DNA of 64,000 nucleotides from Sphingomonas sp. IC081 (GTDB lineage: Bacteria > Pseudomonadota > Alphaproteobacteria > Sphingomonadales > Sphingomonadaceae): contig NZ_CP029762.1 in assembly GCF_006874585.1 (NCBI RefSeq), forward strand, positions 855,107-919,106. Reading direction: 5' to 3'. Below, one piece after another: positions 34,289 to 43,122 of this stretch; the stretch's first letter is position 1; each line of letters opens with the position of its first letter. The notes beneath the pieces are model-generated. The model did no database searches and was not told where the DNA came from. It worked only from the letters and a program-made list of their open reading frames with translations. Made by a program: the position numbers and the translations under genes.

Positions 34289-35643
34289 CACGGCGCGTTC
34301 CCCCCGGTGCCGCCCGGCGCGCCGGGCATGACAAAATCGCGCAGGCGCGCGGCGTGATAGGGCCGGGGGGACAGCGTGCGGAACGTGCCCTCGCCCGACA
34401 AAGGCGGCAGCTCCTCGAAGCGGAACAGGTCGTTGAGCGAATAGGCATCGCCCTCCACGCCGGTCACTTCGGTGACGCTGGTGATCCGCCGGGTGCCGTT
34501 GGCAAGGCGCTGGATGTTGACGATCACGTGGACGCTGTTGGCCACGAAACGGCGGATCGCGCGCACGTCGCTCTGCTGTCCGGCAAAGCCCAGCAGCATC
34601 TCGAGGCGGGCCAGCGCATCGCGCGGGGTATTGCCGTGCAGCGTCGCCATCGAGCCGTCGTGCCCGGTCGACATCGCCTGCAGCATCTCCACCGCCTCGA
34701 TCCCGCGCACTTCGCCCAGGATGATGCGATCCGGCCGCATGCGCAGGGCATTGCGCAGCAGGTCGCGGGCGCTGACCTCGCGGCTGCCCTCGACATTGGG
34801 CGGGCGCGTTTCGAGGCGCACGACATGGCGCTGATGCAGTTGCAGTTCGGCCGCGTCCTCGATGGTGACCAGCCGCTCGCGCTCGCCGATGCAGCCCGAC
34901 AGCACGTTGAGCAGCGTCGACTTGCCCGCCCCGGTGCCGCCGCAGATCAGGATATTCAGGCGCGAGCGCACGGCGGCCGAAAGATAGGCGGCCATCGCCG
35001 CGCTCATCACCCCGCCGCCCACGCAGTCTTCCAGCGTCAGCGCCTGCAGCCGGAACTTGCGGATCGAGACCAGCGGCCCGTCGAGCGCGATCGGCGGGAT
35101 GACGATGTTGACGCGCGATCCGTCGGCCAGCCGGGCGTCGACAAACGGCGTCGCCTCGTCGACCCGGCGGCCGATCGGGCCGACGATCCGCTGGATGATG
35201 TTCATCAGGTGGGCATCGTCGCGAAAGCGCGTTTCCACCTGCTCCAGCAGGCCCGCGCGCTCGACGTAGATGGTGTGGGCGCCGTTGACGATGATGTCGT
35301 CGATGCCGGGATCGCGCAGCAAGGGCGCCAGCGGCCCGAGGCCGACCACCTCGTCCTCGACATCCTCGATCAGCACCAGCCGCTCGGCGCTGTTGAGCGC
35401 CAGCTGGCCGCGGCGGCTGCGGCTGGAGATGACCTGCTCGATCTCCTGGCGCAGCGCCCGCTGGTCGAGCGCCTCGGCGGTCACGCCCTGCGCTTCCAAC
35501 TGGTCGATCACCTGCTGGCAGGTGAGCGCCTTGACCGCCTGATAGCTGTCGCTCATGCGCTGCGCGGTGGGCTGGGCCACCGCATGGCGGCGGCCGGAAC
35601 CGGCGTGGCGCAGGATCTCGTCGTCTGCGGTCAGCAGGCTCAT
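34285..35643 (-). CDS. cpaF: Tad pilus assembly ATPase CpaF/TadA
   Basis: A 452-aa GspE/VirB11-type secretion ATPase powering Flp pilus assembly. Motifs: Walker A ICGGTGAGKSTLLNVL, Asp box LVTIEDAAELQL, Walker B DRIILGEVRG and His box MATLHGNTPRDAL. The N-terminal region (IDDIIVNGAHTIYVERAG) is typical of CpaF. It overlaps cpaE by four bases upstream and tadB downstream. Confidence 0.95.
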   Translation of the reverse strand: MSLLTADDEILRHAGSGRRHAVAQPTAQRMSDSYQAVKALTCQQVIDQLEAQGVTAEALDQRALRQEIEQVISSRSRRGQLALNSAERLVLIEDVEDEVVGLGPLAPLLRDPGIDDIIVNGAHTIYVERAGLLEQVETRFRDDAHLMNIIQRIVGPIGRRVDEATPFVDARLADGSRVNIVIPPIALDGPLVSIRKFRLQALTLEDCVGGGVMSAAMAAYLSAAVRSRLNILICGGTGAGKSTLLNVLSGCIGERERLVTIEDAAELQLHQRHVVRLETRPPNVEGSREVSARDLLRNALRMRPDRIILGEVRGIEAVEMLQAMSTGHDGSMATLHGNTPRDALARLEMLLGFAGQQSDVRAIRRFVANSVHVIVNIQRLANGTRRITSVTEVTGVEGDAYSLNDLFRFEELPPLSGEGTFRTLSPRPYHAARLRDFVMPGAPGGTGGNAPW

Positions 35644-36806
35644 GCCCTCTTCTCCATCCGGCGCAGCACCGCCTGGCGCATCCTGTCGATCCTGAGGCGG
35701 GCGCCGGTGACCGGCGCGGCGATGTTGCAGGCACGGCGCACCGCCTGCACGTAAGGCCCGGCCTCGCGGTCGAGCAGCATCGGCCGTCCGGCATTGAGCG
35801 CATTGCGCGCCCGCACCCGGTCCACCTGCACGCCCAGCACCGCATCGATGCCCAGCACGTCCGCCATGCGCCGCCCGTCGAGCAGGATGCGGGGATCATA
35901 GTCCCACACGATCAGCCGCTGGCGCGCCGCCGTGGCGGTATCGAGCGCGGTCTTTTCCAGCAGGCGGCGGCAGGCGTCGAGTTCGCGGATCGACTGGCTG
36001 CACACCACTTCCACCGCGGTCGCCTGCGCCGCCAGCTCGCGCAGGAGCCCCGGATGACGCAGGCTGCCCGCCCCCAGCACGACCTGCCCGAAACTGGCGC
36101 GCAGCAGTTGCACCAGCCCGACGATGTCGCTCGGCCCGATCCCGGTCGGCTCGGCGCCGGTGCCGCCGTCGAAGGTGAGCAGCGACAGCCCGCTCGCCTC
36201 GTGCCGGGCCAGGGCATCGGAGAGCAGGCTGGTATCCATGCGGCCCAGATCGGCGACCGCGGCGGCAATGCCGTAATCGACCTTGAGGTCGAGATAGGCC
36301 TCCGCCGTGCTCGACGGCAGGCTGCAATCGATCAGCAGGCTGGGCGTCTCGTTCCGGCTGTGCGCCAGCGCCATGTCGGTCGCCAGCACCGCCATGGCCT
36401 CGGGATCGGTGCCCAGGACCAGGGTGAAGCGGCCGAGCCGCCCCTGCGCGGTCAGCGCCGTGTTGAGCAGCCGCGTCATGACCTCGCCGATCTGCCTGCT
36501 CTCGGCGTTGCGGGCAAAGACATCGGCGGCACCGGCGCGGATCGCGCCCAGCACGTGCTCGGCATACATGTCGTCGGTGGCGACCACCACGCTGCGCCCC
36601 GGCGCGCCGTGCAGCACCTGCCCGATCGACGATGCCAGCGAGCGCTCGGACGGAACCGAGGCATGATCGATGACGATGAGGCCCGGTGCGGACAGGTCCG
36701 CCAGTTCGAGCGACTGGATCATCTCGACCTCGACATGCTCGCCCACCGCCTCGACAAGGCGGCGTTCCAGCGCGCGGTCGACGGAAAGAAGGTTGATCGT
36801 CGGCAT
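35640..36806 (-). CDS. cpaE: CpaE/TadZ-like pilus localisation protein with degenerate P-loop
   Basis: A 388-aa protein. A receiver-like N-terminal domain (about 1-110) precedes a MinD/ParA-like domain (about 125-385). The region expected to hold the deviant Walker A reads VLGTDPEAMAVLATDMA (about 130-146), with no Gly-Lys-Gly-Gly, so ATP binding by the classical loop is unlikely. Later motifs (SLLIDCSLPSS, VKRQ-like C-terminal pattern) still match CpaE. It would mark the pole or position for Tad assembly. The stop overlaps the cpaF start. Confidence 0.85.
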   Translation of the reverse strand: MPTINLLSVDRALERRLVEAVGEHVEVEMIQSLELADLSAPGLIVIDHASVPSERSLASSIGQVLHGAPGRSVVVATDDMYAEHVLGAIRAGAADVFARNAESRQIGEVMTRLLNTALTAQGRLGRFTLVLGTDPEAMAVLATDMALAHSRNETPSLLIDCSLPSSTAEAYLDLKVDYGIAAAVADLGRMDTSLLSDALARHEASGLSLLTFDGGTGAEPTGIGPSDIVGLVQLLRASFGQVVLGAGSLRHPGLLRELAAQATAVEVVCSQSIRELDACRRLLEKTALDTATAARQRLIVWDYDPRILLDGRRMADVLGIDAVLGVQVDRVRARNALNAGRPMLLDREAGPYVQAVRRACNIAAPVTGARLRIDRMRQAVLRRMEKRA

Positions 36807-36807
36807 G

Positions 36808-38040
36808 TCAGCGCCTCACCACGCCAAAGGAATTGGTCGCCTGCTCGACCCCGTCGGTGTTCAGGACCATCTGGCCGATCGAGGGGTCGAGCGGTTTCAT
36901 CGCCGCAGGCAGGCTGGGCGGCACCGCTTCGGGCTCGACCAGTCGCGGCGTCGCCACGATGATGAGTTCCTGCCGTTCCTTCTGGTTCTGCTGGCGCTTG
37001 AAGAACGCCCCCAGCACCGGAATGTCGCCCAGCAGCGGAACCTTGCCCTTGGTCACCTGGCTGTTGCTGTAGTTGAGCCCGGCGATCACGAAGCTCTGCC
37101 CGCTGCCCAGTTCCACCGTCGTTTCCGCCGAACGGCGGCGGATTCCGGGCACGGTATAGCCCTGAAGCTGGACACCGTTGCCATAGTCAAGCTCGCTGAC
37201 TTCGGGCGCCAGCTTGAGAACAATATGGTCACTGGACAGTACATAGGGGGTGACCGACAGTCTTACCCCGAATTCCTTGTACTGGATCGAGATCGTGTTG
37301 CCGTTGCCGCCGTTGGACTGCGGCACCGGCACCGGAAACTCGCCGCCGGCCAGGAAACTCGCCTGCTCGCCCGAGCGCACCAGCAGCGTCGGCTGGGCGA
37401 GCAGCTGCGACAGCCCGTTCGACGACAGCGCGCTGAGCACCGCGCCGATGCCGTGTCTCGACGAGGACAGGAACAGGTTGAACGCGCTCTGGATCGGCGC
37501 GGAAGCGTCGATGCTGAGGCCGCCGCTGCCCGCGCTGAAGCCGTTGAGGCTGCTGGGCGAGATCACCGCGCCTTGCAGATCCCCCGCCAGCTTGGTGAAG
37601 CTGAAGCCCAGTTCCTTGAGCGTCGAACTGGAGACGGCGGCGAACTGCACGTCCACCGCCACGACTTTCTCGCCCGCCGTGAAGCCCGAACGGTCACCGG
37701 CGGAGGGCGCTTGCGCCCTGCCCACCGCCACCAGCGACTGCCCCAGCACGCTGCCGTCGGCGGCATAGACGGTCAGTTCGGCCTCTCCGGCGCCGATGCC
37801 GTTCACCTTGAGCGATCTGGAAGTCGGCGCCGCGACCGAGAGCACGCCCTCGCGGCTCACCTCGATGCGGCCGATGTCGCGCGGATAGGACAGGGTCCGC
37901 TTCTCGCCGACCTGCAGGGTGTCGCGCCGCGCGTTTCCGCCGTCCGCCTTTCCGCCGTCTGCTGCTGCGCGGGCCTGCGCGGCAGGAAGCGCAAGCAGCG
38001 CCGCTGCAAGCACGAGACCGGATGCCGTCATGGGTTTCAC
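36808..38040 (-). CDS. cpaC: Tad secretin CpaC/RcpA
   Basis: A 410-aa outer-membrane secretin. A signal peptide (LVLAAALLALPAAQARA) precedes the pilus-formation N-terminal domain (about 45-115, TLSYPRDIGRIEVSREG), a BON-like part, and the secretin core with RSGEQASFLAGGEFPVPVPQ, VRLSVTPYVLSSDHIVLKLAPEVSELDY, and SFVIAGLNYSNSQVTKGKVPLLGDIPVLGAFF. The length and motifs match CpaC. Its ATG overlaps the cpaB stop. Confidence 0.93.
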   Translation of the reverse strand: MKPMTASGLVLAAALLALPAAQARAAADGGKADGGNARRDTLQVGEKRTLSYPRDIGRIEVSREGVLSVAAPTSRSLKVNGIGAGEAELTVYAADGSVLGQSLVAVGRAQAPSAGDRSGFTAGEKVVAVDVQFAAVSSSTLKELGFSFTKLAGDLQGAVISPSSLNGFSAGSGGLSIDASAPIQSAFNLFLSSSRHGIGAVLSALSSNGLSQLLAQPTLLVRSGEQASFLAGGEFPVPVPQSNGGNGNTISIQYKEFGVRLSVTPYVLSSDHIVLKLAPEVSELDYGNGVQLQGYTVPGIRRRSAETTVELGSGQSFVIAGLNYSNSQVTKGKVPLLGDIPVLGAFFKRQQNQKERQELIIVATPRLVEPEAVPPSLPAAMKPLDPSIGQMVLNTDGVEQATNSFGVVRR

Positions 38041-39041
38041 TGCGAGGCACTCCCGGAATAGATGGTTGCGCTGTTGCCGCCGACCACGAGTTCAATGGCG
38101 TGGGGCTTGGGGGCAGTAGGCGCGGAACGGGGCGCGCGCGGGCCGCCTGCGGGGGACCGGGCTGCGCCCCTGTGCGCGGTTCGCACCGGCGAGGGATCGC
38201 GCGGCACCGCCCGGGCGAGCGGACGCGGACCGTCCTCCCCGGCCAGCGCGACTTCGGCCTTGTCGTCGGGATTGCGCAGCGAAAGGTAGAGCGCGCCGGT
38301 GCTCTTCGCGAGCGAGAGGCGCGAGACCTGTTCGGGCGACAGCGCCAGCGTCACCGTGCGCGCCGGCGCCGCCGGGGCGCGGACCTCGGCAGTCCCGCCG
38401 CCCTGCCCGATCCCGCTCCCGATCCCACTTTGCCCGATCCCACTTTGCCCGATCCCGCTCTCCACGGAAGTACCGACAACCACGTCGCCCACGGCAAGGA
38501 CCGGCACCATCTGCAGCAGCGTCCGCGCCTCGCTGCGGCCCATGCCGCGCGCGCCGGTGATCGCATCCTCGCCGGGATAGACGACCTGCACGTCGACCCG
38601 GTCACCCGGCCGCACGAGCCCCGCCACCGCGATCTCGGCGGTCGTGTCGATGCTGATCGCGCGCATGCCCATCGGCACGCGGATGGCCAGCTTGGTCTCC
38701 TCGCCGATCGCCTCGCGCGGGATCAGGGAATTGCCCGCAATGTCGCGCGTCGCCACTTTTCCGAGGATCTCGGCGGCCGAAACGGCGGTGGGGAACCGCA
38801 TCGGATCGGCTTTGGCATTGCGGATCATGTCGGCGCGGATCGTCTCGCCGGTCCGGATCGGGCGGGTGGTGGCGACCAGCAGCGGCCTTGCCGGCGTGGA
38901 GGGCTGGACCGCGGCCCTGGCCGCCAGATCGGCCACGTCCCGTCCGGCCTTGCCCATCTCCCGCAGCCCGAGAGCCGCGAAACCAGCCGCCGCAACAAGG
39001 CCGATGCCGATCGTCAGTTTCGCTTTCGAACCCAAGCGCAT
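38037..39041 (-). CDS. cpaB: Tad pilus assembly protein CpaB/RcpC
   Basis: A 334-aa periplasmic protein with an N-terminal membrane helix (LTIGIGLVAAAGFAALG) and SAF-type domains (TTRPIRTGETIRADMI, GNSLIPREAIGEE, MRAISIDTTAEIAVAGLVRPGDRVDV). A small Gly-Ile-Gly repeat (about 215-235) comes from a 15-bp DNA repeat. It is the first gene of the tad operon. The ATG at 39041 begins the conserved part; the in-frame start 11 codons upstream is less likely. Confidence 0.9.
   Translation of the reverse strand: MRLGSKAKLTIGIGLVAAAGFAALGLREMGKAGRDVADLAARAAVQPSTPARPLLVATTRPIRTGETIRADMIRNAKADPMRFPTAVSAAEILGKVATRDIAGNSLIPREAIGEETKLAIRVPMGMRAISIDTTAEIAVAGLVRPGDRVDVQVVYPGEDAITGARGMGRSEARTLLQMVPVLAVGDVVVGTSVESGIGQSGIGQSGIGSGIGQGGGTAEVRAPAAPARTVTLALSPEQVSRLSLAKSTGALYLSLRNPDDKAEVALAGEDGPRPLARAVPRDPSPVRTAHRGAARSPAGGPRAPRSAPTAPKPHAIELVVGGNSATIYSGSASQ
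38400..38464. repeat. 15-bp in-frame repeat in cpaB
   Basis: Units of the form CCCGATCCCACTTTG are repeated, with further degenerate CCCGATCCC units either side, encoding Gly-Ile-Gly-Gln-Ser type repeats. Confidence 0.7.
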
Positions 39042-39643
39042 GCAATAACCCCCAAAGATCTTGCGCTTACGCAAATCCCATCGTCAGCACCGACATCCAC
39101 GAATGAATGTTTCCCCCGGTTGCACGATCGAATACCGATGTTGCGTGCACAGAGTATCCGGATCGGGATACATCGGGGCATGGAGAAAAAGCCGATGCGA
39201 GGGCATTGTTCGGTATACGATGACTTTACACTTGCCCGCACAAACCGATGCTTGCCTCAAACACGCGCCAAATGCTGGCTTCCGGACCGGTTTCCCAGCG
39301 GGGATCTGCTTCCGATCGTGTTCGGATTGGTTCTTTTACGGTGTGTTCTTGGTCCCCGTCCTGGTGGAAAAGAGTGTCGCAGCGCACAAATCGCCTGATT
39401 CATCGCCACTTCAACGGACGATCAAGGCCTTGATCGGCAGATGGACGGGACGCCAATAAACAAAATCCTGCGCATTGAAGACTTGCCTTCTGGTCCAAGG
39501 AAATATTCATGTTCATTACAGACGCGCAGCGGTGCTGCGATCTTGGCGCGATTGCAATTGCCGGCACGGCTCATGGCAATGAAGACTGAGCCAGCGACGT
39601 TATCGACTGCCGGTCGGCGTCAGCTTGCGGGAGTACACAGGGC
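39042..39643. promoter_or_regulatory. Divergent regulatory region between cpaB and the histidine kinase gene
   Basis: About 600 bp without a convincing gene and locally A/T-richer than its surroundings. TTGCG-CTTA-CGCAA (39061-39074) is an inverted repeat 20 bp upstream of cpaB, and TATCC-GGATCG-GGATA (39152-39167) is another. Both are candidate operators for the tad operon. GGGAG at 39629-39633 is the probable ribosome-binding site for the kinase gene. Confidence 0.5.
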
Positions 39644-41005
39644 ATGACCAGATCAACCAGCACCGTGGTCGAACTGGCGGACTTTACCGCCCGGCGTGAC
39701 CGGGATGCCGCCGATGGTGATCCCGGTGCGCCCCCGCCTGCCGGCAAGGTCCCGAGCAGCCCGGGCAAGAGTAAGGGCTGGGGTAAGGGCCGGGGTAAGG
39801 GCCGGGGCTCACTGATGCTGCGGATGCGCGCCTGGGAGGACGGCACCCGGTTCTTCCCGCTGGTCACCGCGCTGGGCACGATCGTCTTTGGCCTGGCGAT
39901 CCCCCATGCACCGGAAACCGCCATGCTGGCCGCCCTCGCCGTGGGCGCGCTGGTGGTGCTCAACCGGCGGCTCAAGCTGGGGCTGGTCACGCTTGTCCTG
40001 GGCATCAACCTGCTGGTGAGCGGCCAGGCCCAGCAGGCCCCGGAATCCTGGACCCTGGTGGGCCTGGCGATGGCCGGTCTGTTCATGCCGCAGCGGCTGC
40101 TGACCCCTTCGCTGCAACCGCCCCGCTGGGCCTGGGTCGTGGTGCTTGCCCTGGTGATCGTCTGCCGCGCCGCCGCGCTGCAGCAATCCGGCCTGACGCC
40201 AATCGGCCTTTCCGACGCGGCCATCACGATCATCGGCATGCCCTTGGCCGCCTATCTCGGCGCCGGCCTGGCCCGTCATCTGGCGGTGGGCGACGCGCGC
40301 CTGCTGTCGTGGGGCGACGACGGGCTGGTGCCGGTCACCCGCGACCTGCTGCTTGGCCGCGTCACCAGCGGCATGCTCCACGATCTGGCCCAGCCGCTCA
40401 ACGTCATCTCGATGGCCAATGGCAACATGGGCTACATCATCGACCAGCTGGACATCGACGCCCAGACCAAGGCCAATCTCGCCGACCGGATCGCCCGGAT
40501 CTCCACGCATACCGAGGCGGCCGCGCAGATCCTCGCGCTGTTTCGGGGCTTCGGGCGCGACAGCCAGGGCGAGCCTGGCCATTTGGCCGTGCGCGACGTG
40601 CTGGCCCGGGCGATCGCCGCCACCAGGTCCAACGTGCGCCACCACGGCGTCGTGCTCGACATTGGCGGCGACGCGCTGGACCATCCCGTGCCCGCCCATC
40701 ACGGCGCGCTGGAGATGATGGCGGTGGCCGCCCTGCTCAATGCCTTTGCCGCCTACATCCGCGCCGACGGCAGCAAGCGCAAGGGCACGGTGCGGGTGGC
40801 CGCCTCGCTGGGCCCTGCCTTCGTGTCGATCACCGTGCAATGCAGCGACGAGCACGGCCTGCCGCTGACCGGGCCAATGCTCGACCCCGCCACGCACTGG
40901 CTGGTCGAGCAGGTCGCCGCCGCCGCATCGGGCGACTTTCGCGTCCAGCACCGGGACGGCAAGGGTACCCGCTTCCTGATCCGGCTCGGCCGCGACGACA
41001 TCTGA
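39644..41005 (+). CDS. Orphan membrane histidine kinase
   Basis: A 453-aa protein. About 50 residues of Gly/Lys/Pro-rich cytoplasmic leader (with KGWGKGRGKGRG from a 12-bp repeat) precede about six hydrophobic segments (residues 70-215). The HisKA-like region contains MLHDLAQPLNVISMANGNMG, with H followed by D-L-A-Q-P-L as in the H-x-x-x-QPL kinases. The C-terminal HATPase_c part is weakly conserved (VAALLNAFAAYIRADG, DGKGTRFLIRLG). It lies upstream of and divergent from the tad operon, whose last gene is a response regulator, so these are likely partners. The stimulus is unknown. Confidence 0.8.
   Translation: MTRSTSTVVELADFTARRDRDAADGDPGAPPPAGKVPSSPGKSKGWGKGRGKGRGSLMLRMRAWEDGTRFFPLVTALGTIVFGLAIPHAPETAMLAALAVGALVVLNRRLKLGLVTLVLGINLLVSGQAQQAPESWTLVGLAMAGLFMPQRLLTPSLQPPRWAWVVVLALVIVCRAAALQQSGLTPIGLSDAAITIIGMPLAAYLGAGLARHLAVGDARLLSWGDDGLVPVTRDLLLGRVTSGMLHDLAQPLNVISMANGNMGYIIDQLDIDAQTKANLADRIARISTHTEAAAQILALFRGFGRDSQGEPGHLAVRDVLARAIAATRSNVRHHGVVLDIGGDALDHPVPAHHGALEMMAVAALLNAFAAYIRADGSKRKGTVRVAASLGPAFVSITVQCSDEHGLPLTGPMLDPATHWLVEQVAAAASGDFRVQHRDGKGTRFLIRLGRDDI
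39774..39812. repeat. 12-bp in-frame repeat in the histidine kinase leader
   Basis: About three copies of GGTAAGGGCCGG encode the Gly-Lys-Gly-Arg run of the N-terminal leader. Confidence 0.7.
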
Positions 41006-41028
41006 GCCGCGAATTTCCAAGCGGTCAC

Positions 41029-41271
41029 TCAGGCGCAGCTGCGCCGCAGCGGCACAACCACGCCCACGCCCACACCAAGCCGGGGGGCAGGCCGAGGCGC
41101 CGCCGCAGGAGCCTTCGTCCGTGCCGCGCGCATCCTGCCGAGACGCTCCTCGCCAAGCGCATCGATGGCACTGGAAACCAGGGCCGCGCTGAGGTCGACA
41201 TCGCTTTCGTCGAGAATGTCGAGCACGATGGCCAGAAGGCTGTGCGCACGCTGGAGGGCATCAACGCTCAT
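41029..41271 (-). CDS. Small hypothetical protein
   Basis: An 80-aa protein (MSVDALQRAHSLLAIVLDILDE, LSAALVSSAIDALGEERL) with a helical first half and a basic Ala/Pro/Val tail. AAAGGA precedes the ATG, and the start overlaps the stop of the EAL-domain gene by 11 bases, so the two are co-transcribed. An alternative frame in the same place is less protein-like. Function unknown. Confidence 0.65.
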   Translation of the reverse strand: MSVDALQRAHSLLAIVLDILDESDVDLSAALVSSAIDALGEERLGRMRAARTKAPAAAPRPAPRLGVGVGVVVPLRRSCA

Positions 41272-42610
41272 GTCCGGTTCCTTTCTGTGACGTCAAGAGA
41301 ACGGTCAGTGCCGAAATGCCCGTCGCATGGGCGGGCAGCGGCAGTGGATTCAGGGGCGCAAGCCGCTCGGGCGCCGGGCTGGCCGGGCGGGCGGCAGCCC
41401 AGCCCCGGCGGGTGCTGGCCCGATTGCGGCGGGCAGCGGCGATCCAGCGCACGCCCTGTTCGGCAACGATCGCCCATTGATCGGGCGTTTCCGCGCCATC
41501 GGCGATCACCGTCGTCGCCAGGCTTCGGGCAAGGCCGGCCAGATCGGCAAACCGCGCGCGGTTCGGACCGGAACTGGCGGCGGTGCGCAGGAAGGCGCTG
41601 TCGAGCTTGAGCGTGTCGGGCCGCAGCCGCGCCACCTCGCGGATCGAGGCGCTGCACGACCCGAACCCGGACAAGGCCAGCCGCCCGCCCAGCGCCCGGA
41701 ACACGCCGAGAAACGTGAAAATGTCCTCGCGCGCGGCGCGGGCCGTACCTTCGTGGACCTCCAGCACCAGCCGCGCCGCCAGATCCGGGCGATGTTCGAG
41801 CCGCCCCATCAGTTCGGTCCAGGCGCTGTCCTGACCGTTGAGATCAAACGACAGGCTCTGCATCGAGATCTCCAGCGACAGCTCCGCGTCGGCATCGGCG
41901 GCAAGCTCGTCAAGGACTCGCGTGACCAGCAGCCGATCCAGCAGGTGCGCCAGCCCGAGCCGCGTCAGGGCGCGGTAGTAGCGCCCGCAATCGAACTGTT
42001 CGCCCCGCTCGCCCGCGTAGCGCAGCAGGGCCTCGTGGCGCAGGACAACACCGGGATCGTCCGGGCTGAAGATCGGCCGCCAGGCAAAAAACGTCTCGCC
42101 GGCGCGATGCCGCTCGATCAGCTGGGCGGCCAGTTGCATGTCCTCGCGGTAGCGGGCCTCGTCGCCGGGGTTGCACGGCAGCACCGCGCGCGCGGGCGCG
42201 CGGCTGCCCTCCAGCCGCCGATGCGCAAGCCGCCGGGCCTGCGCGTAGTGGCCTTCGGCGCCGACCTCGAAGGGATCGCTGTAGCCGGCCGAAACCGAGA
42301 GCAGGATCCGCGCCCTGCCGAAACGCAGCGGCGCGGTGCTGATGGCCATGCACAGCGCATCGGCCTGCTGGCGCGGGAACTCGGGGCCCAGCAGCGGTGC
42401 ATGGGCCGTCGCGGTCAATCCGGCCGCGCGTGTCTCGACGATCTCGGCCGTCTCGATCTGCGCGCGCAGCCCGGCGCGGACATGGTCGAGCGCCGCCGAC
42501 AGGGCGGCACTGCCATAGGCCGCCTCGATGGCGCGGGCATTGTCGATCCGCACGGCAAGCAGATAGTTGCCGCGGCGATCGGGCGGGGTGATCCGGTCTA
42601 GGTCTATCAT
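41261..42610 (-). CDS. Degenerate GGDEF-EAL domain protein
   Basis: A 449-aa protein. The first ~150 residues have a GGDEF-like fold (YLLAVRIDNARAIEAAYGSA) but the GG(D/E)EF motif is absent (about 58-66 reads VETRAAGLT). The C-terminal EAL domain (about 160-430) keeps HEALLR (Glu193), LVLEVHE and LKLD, but the Asn motif is LEISMQ with Glu replacing Asn, and the metal-binding DDFG is SGFG (314-317). I therefore expect no phosphodiesterase activity, and a regulatory or binding role is more likely. The start at 42610 has AGGGGAAGG upstream; the longer frame is rejected. Its position beside the tad locus fits control of surface attachment. Confidence 0.82.
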   Translation of the reverse strand: MIDLDRITPPDRRGNYLLAVRIDNARAIEAAYGSAALSAALDHVRAGLRAQIETAEIVETRAAGLTATAHAPLLGPEFPRQQADALCMAISTAPLRFGRARILLSVSAGYSDPFEVGAEGHYAQARRLAHRRLEGSRAPARAVLPCNPGDEARYREDMQLAAQLIERHRAGETFFAWRPIFSPDDPGVVLRHEALLRYAGERGEQFDCGRYYRALTRLGLAHLLDRLLVTRVLDELAADADAELSLEISMQSLSFDLNGQDSAWTELMGRLEHRPDLAARLVLEVHEGTARAAREDIFTFLGVFRALGGRLALSGFGSCSASIREVARLRPDTLKLDSAFLRTAASSGPNRARFADLAGLARSLATTVIADGAETPDQWAIVAEQGVRWIAAARRNRASTRRGWAAARPASPAPERLAPLNPLPLPAHATGISALTVLLTSQKGTGHER

Positions 42611-42962
42611 GTCGAGCCTTCCCCTCTGTGGGGCCTGAAAAACGCGGTGCACGCGTTCCATCGCCCTCTCCGTCCGCAAACCATAGGGCGCGGCGACAGC
42701 GCGTGTCGCACCGAGAAGGAGCCGCCCCGGCCCTGTCCGCCGCTCCGGTGCGCGCATCGCCGCGCGGGGCGTGCGGACCGGCTGCGCGCCGGCACGCAAG
42801 CGGGCGCGGTGCATGCGCAAAAGCCGGGAAAACGGACAGGACGGGAACGCATACCGCCGGGCGCGGCACGCCAAGGCGCCGATGCGGCGGGAAACTCTGA
42901 AGGAATGGTTAAATCCCCACTCCGGTTCATTCTGATGGTACGCCAGGCCACGGCAGCCCCAC
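42611..42962. other. Intergenic region without a gene
   Basis: About 350 bp upstream of the EAL gene. I see no gene on either strand. The frames present lack protein-like composition. Confidence 0.5.
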
Positions 42963-43002
42963 AAAAAAGGCCCGGACCGCGCCATCCGCGCGGCCCGGGC
43001 CT
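42963..43002 (-). terminator. Intrinsic terminator of the collagen-like gene
   Basis: On the minus strand a 14-bp stem with one internal mismatch (arms at 42968-42982 and 42988-43002) is followed directly by six T (42968-42963). This is a classical rho-independent terminator about 120 bp after the collagen-like gene's stop. Confidence 0.85.
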
Positions 43003-43122
43003 GATCCCGAAATGAGGAGGCGGCCGGAGACACCGGGCCGCCCCCTCACCCCACCCCGTCAACAACCGGGGTGTGACGTGCTCGGCCATCGGGGGTTCCT
43101 GGGCACCGAGCACGTCAGGACA

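Noticed and set aside
33389..35899. 836-codon minus-strand frame covering tadB and cpaF
   Set aside because: Only its last 299 codons are TadB; the rest overlaps cpaF in a wrong frame. Start set at GTG 34288.
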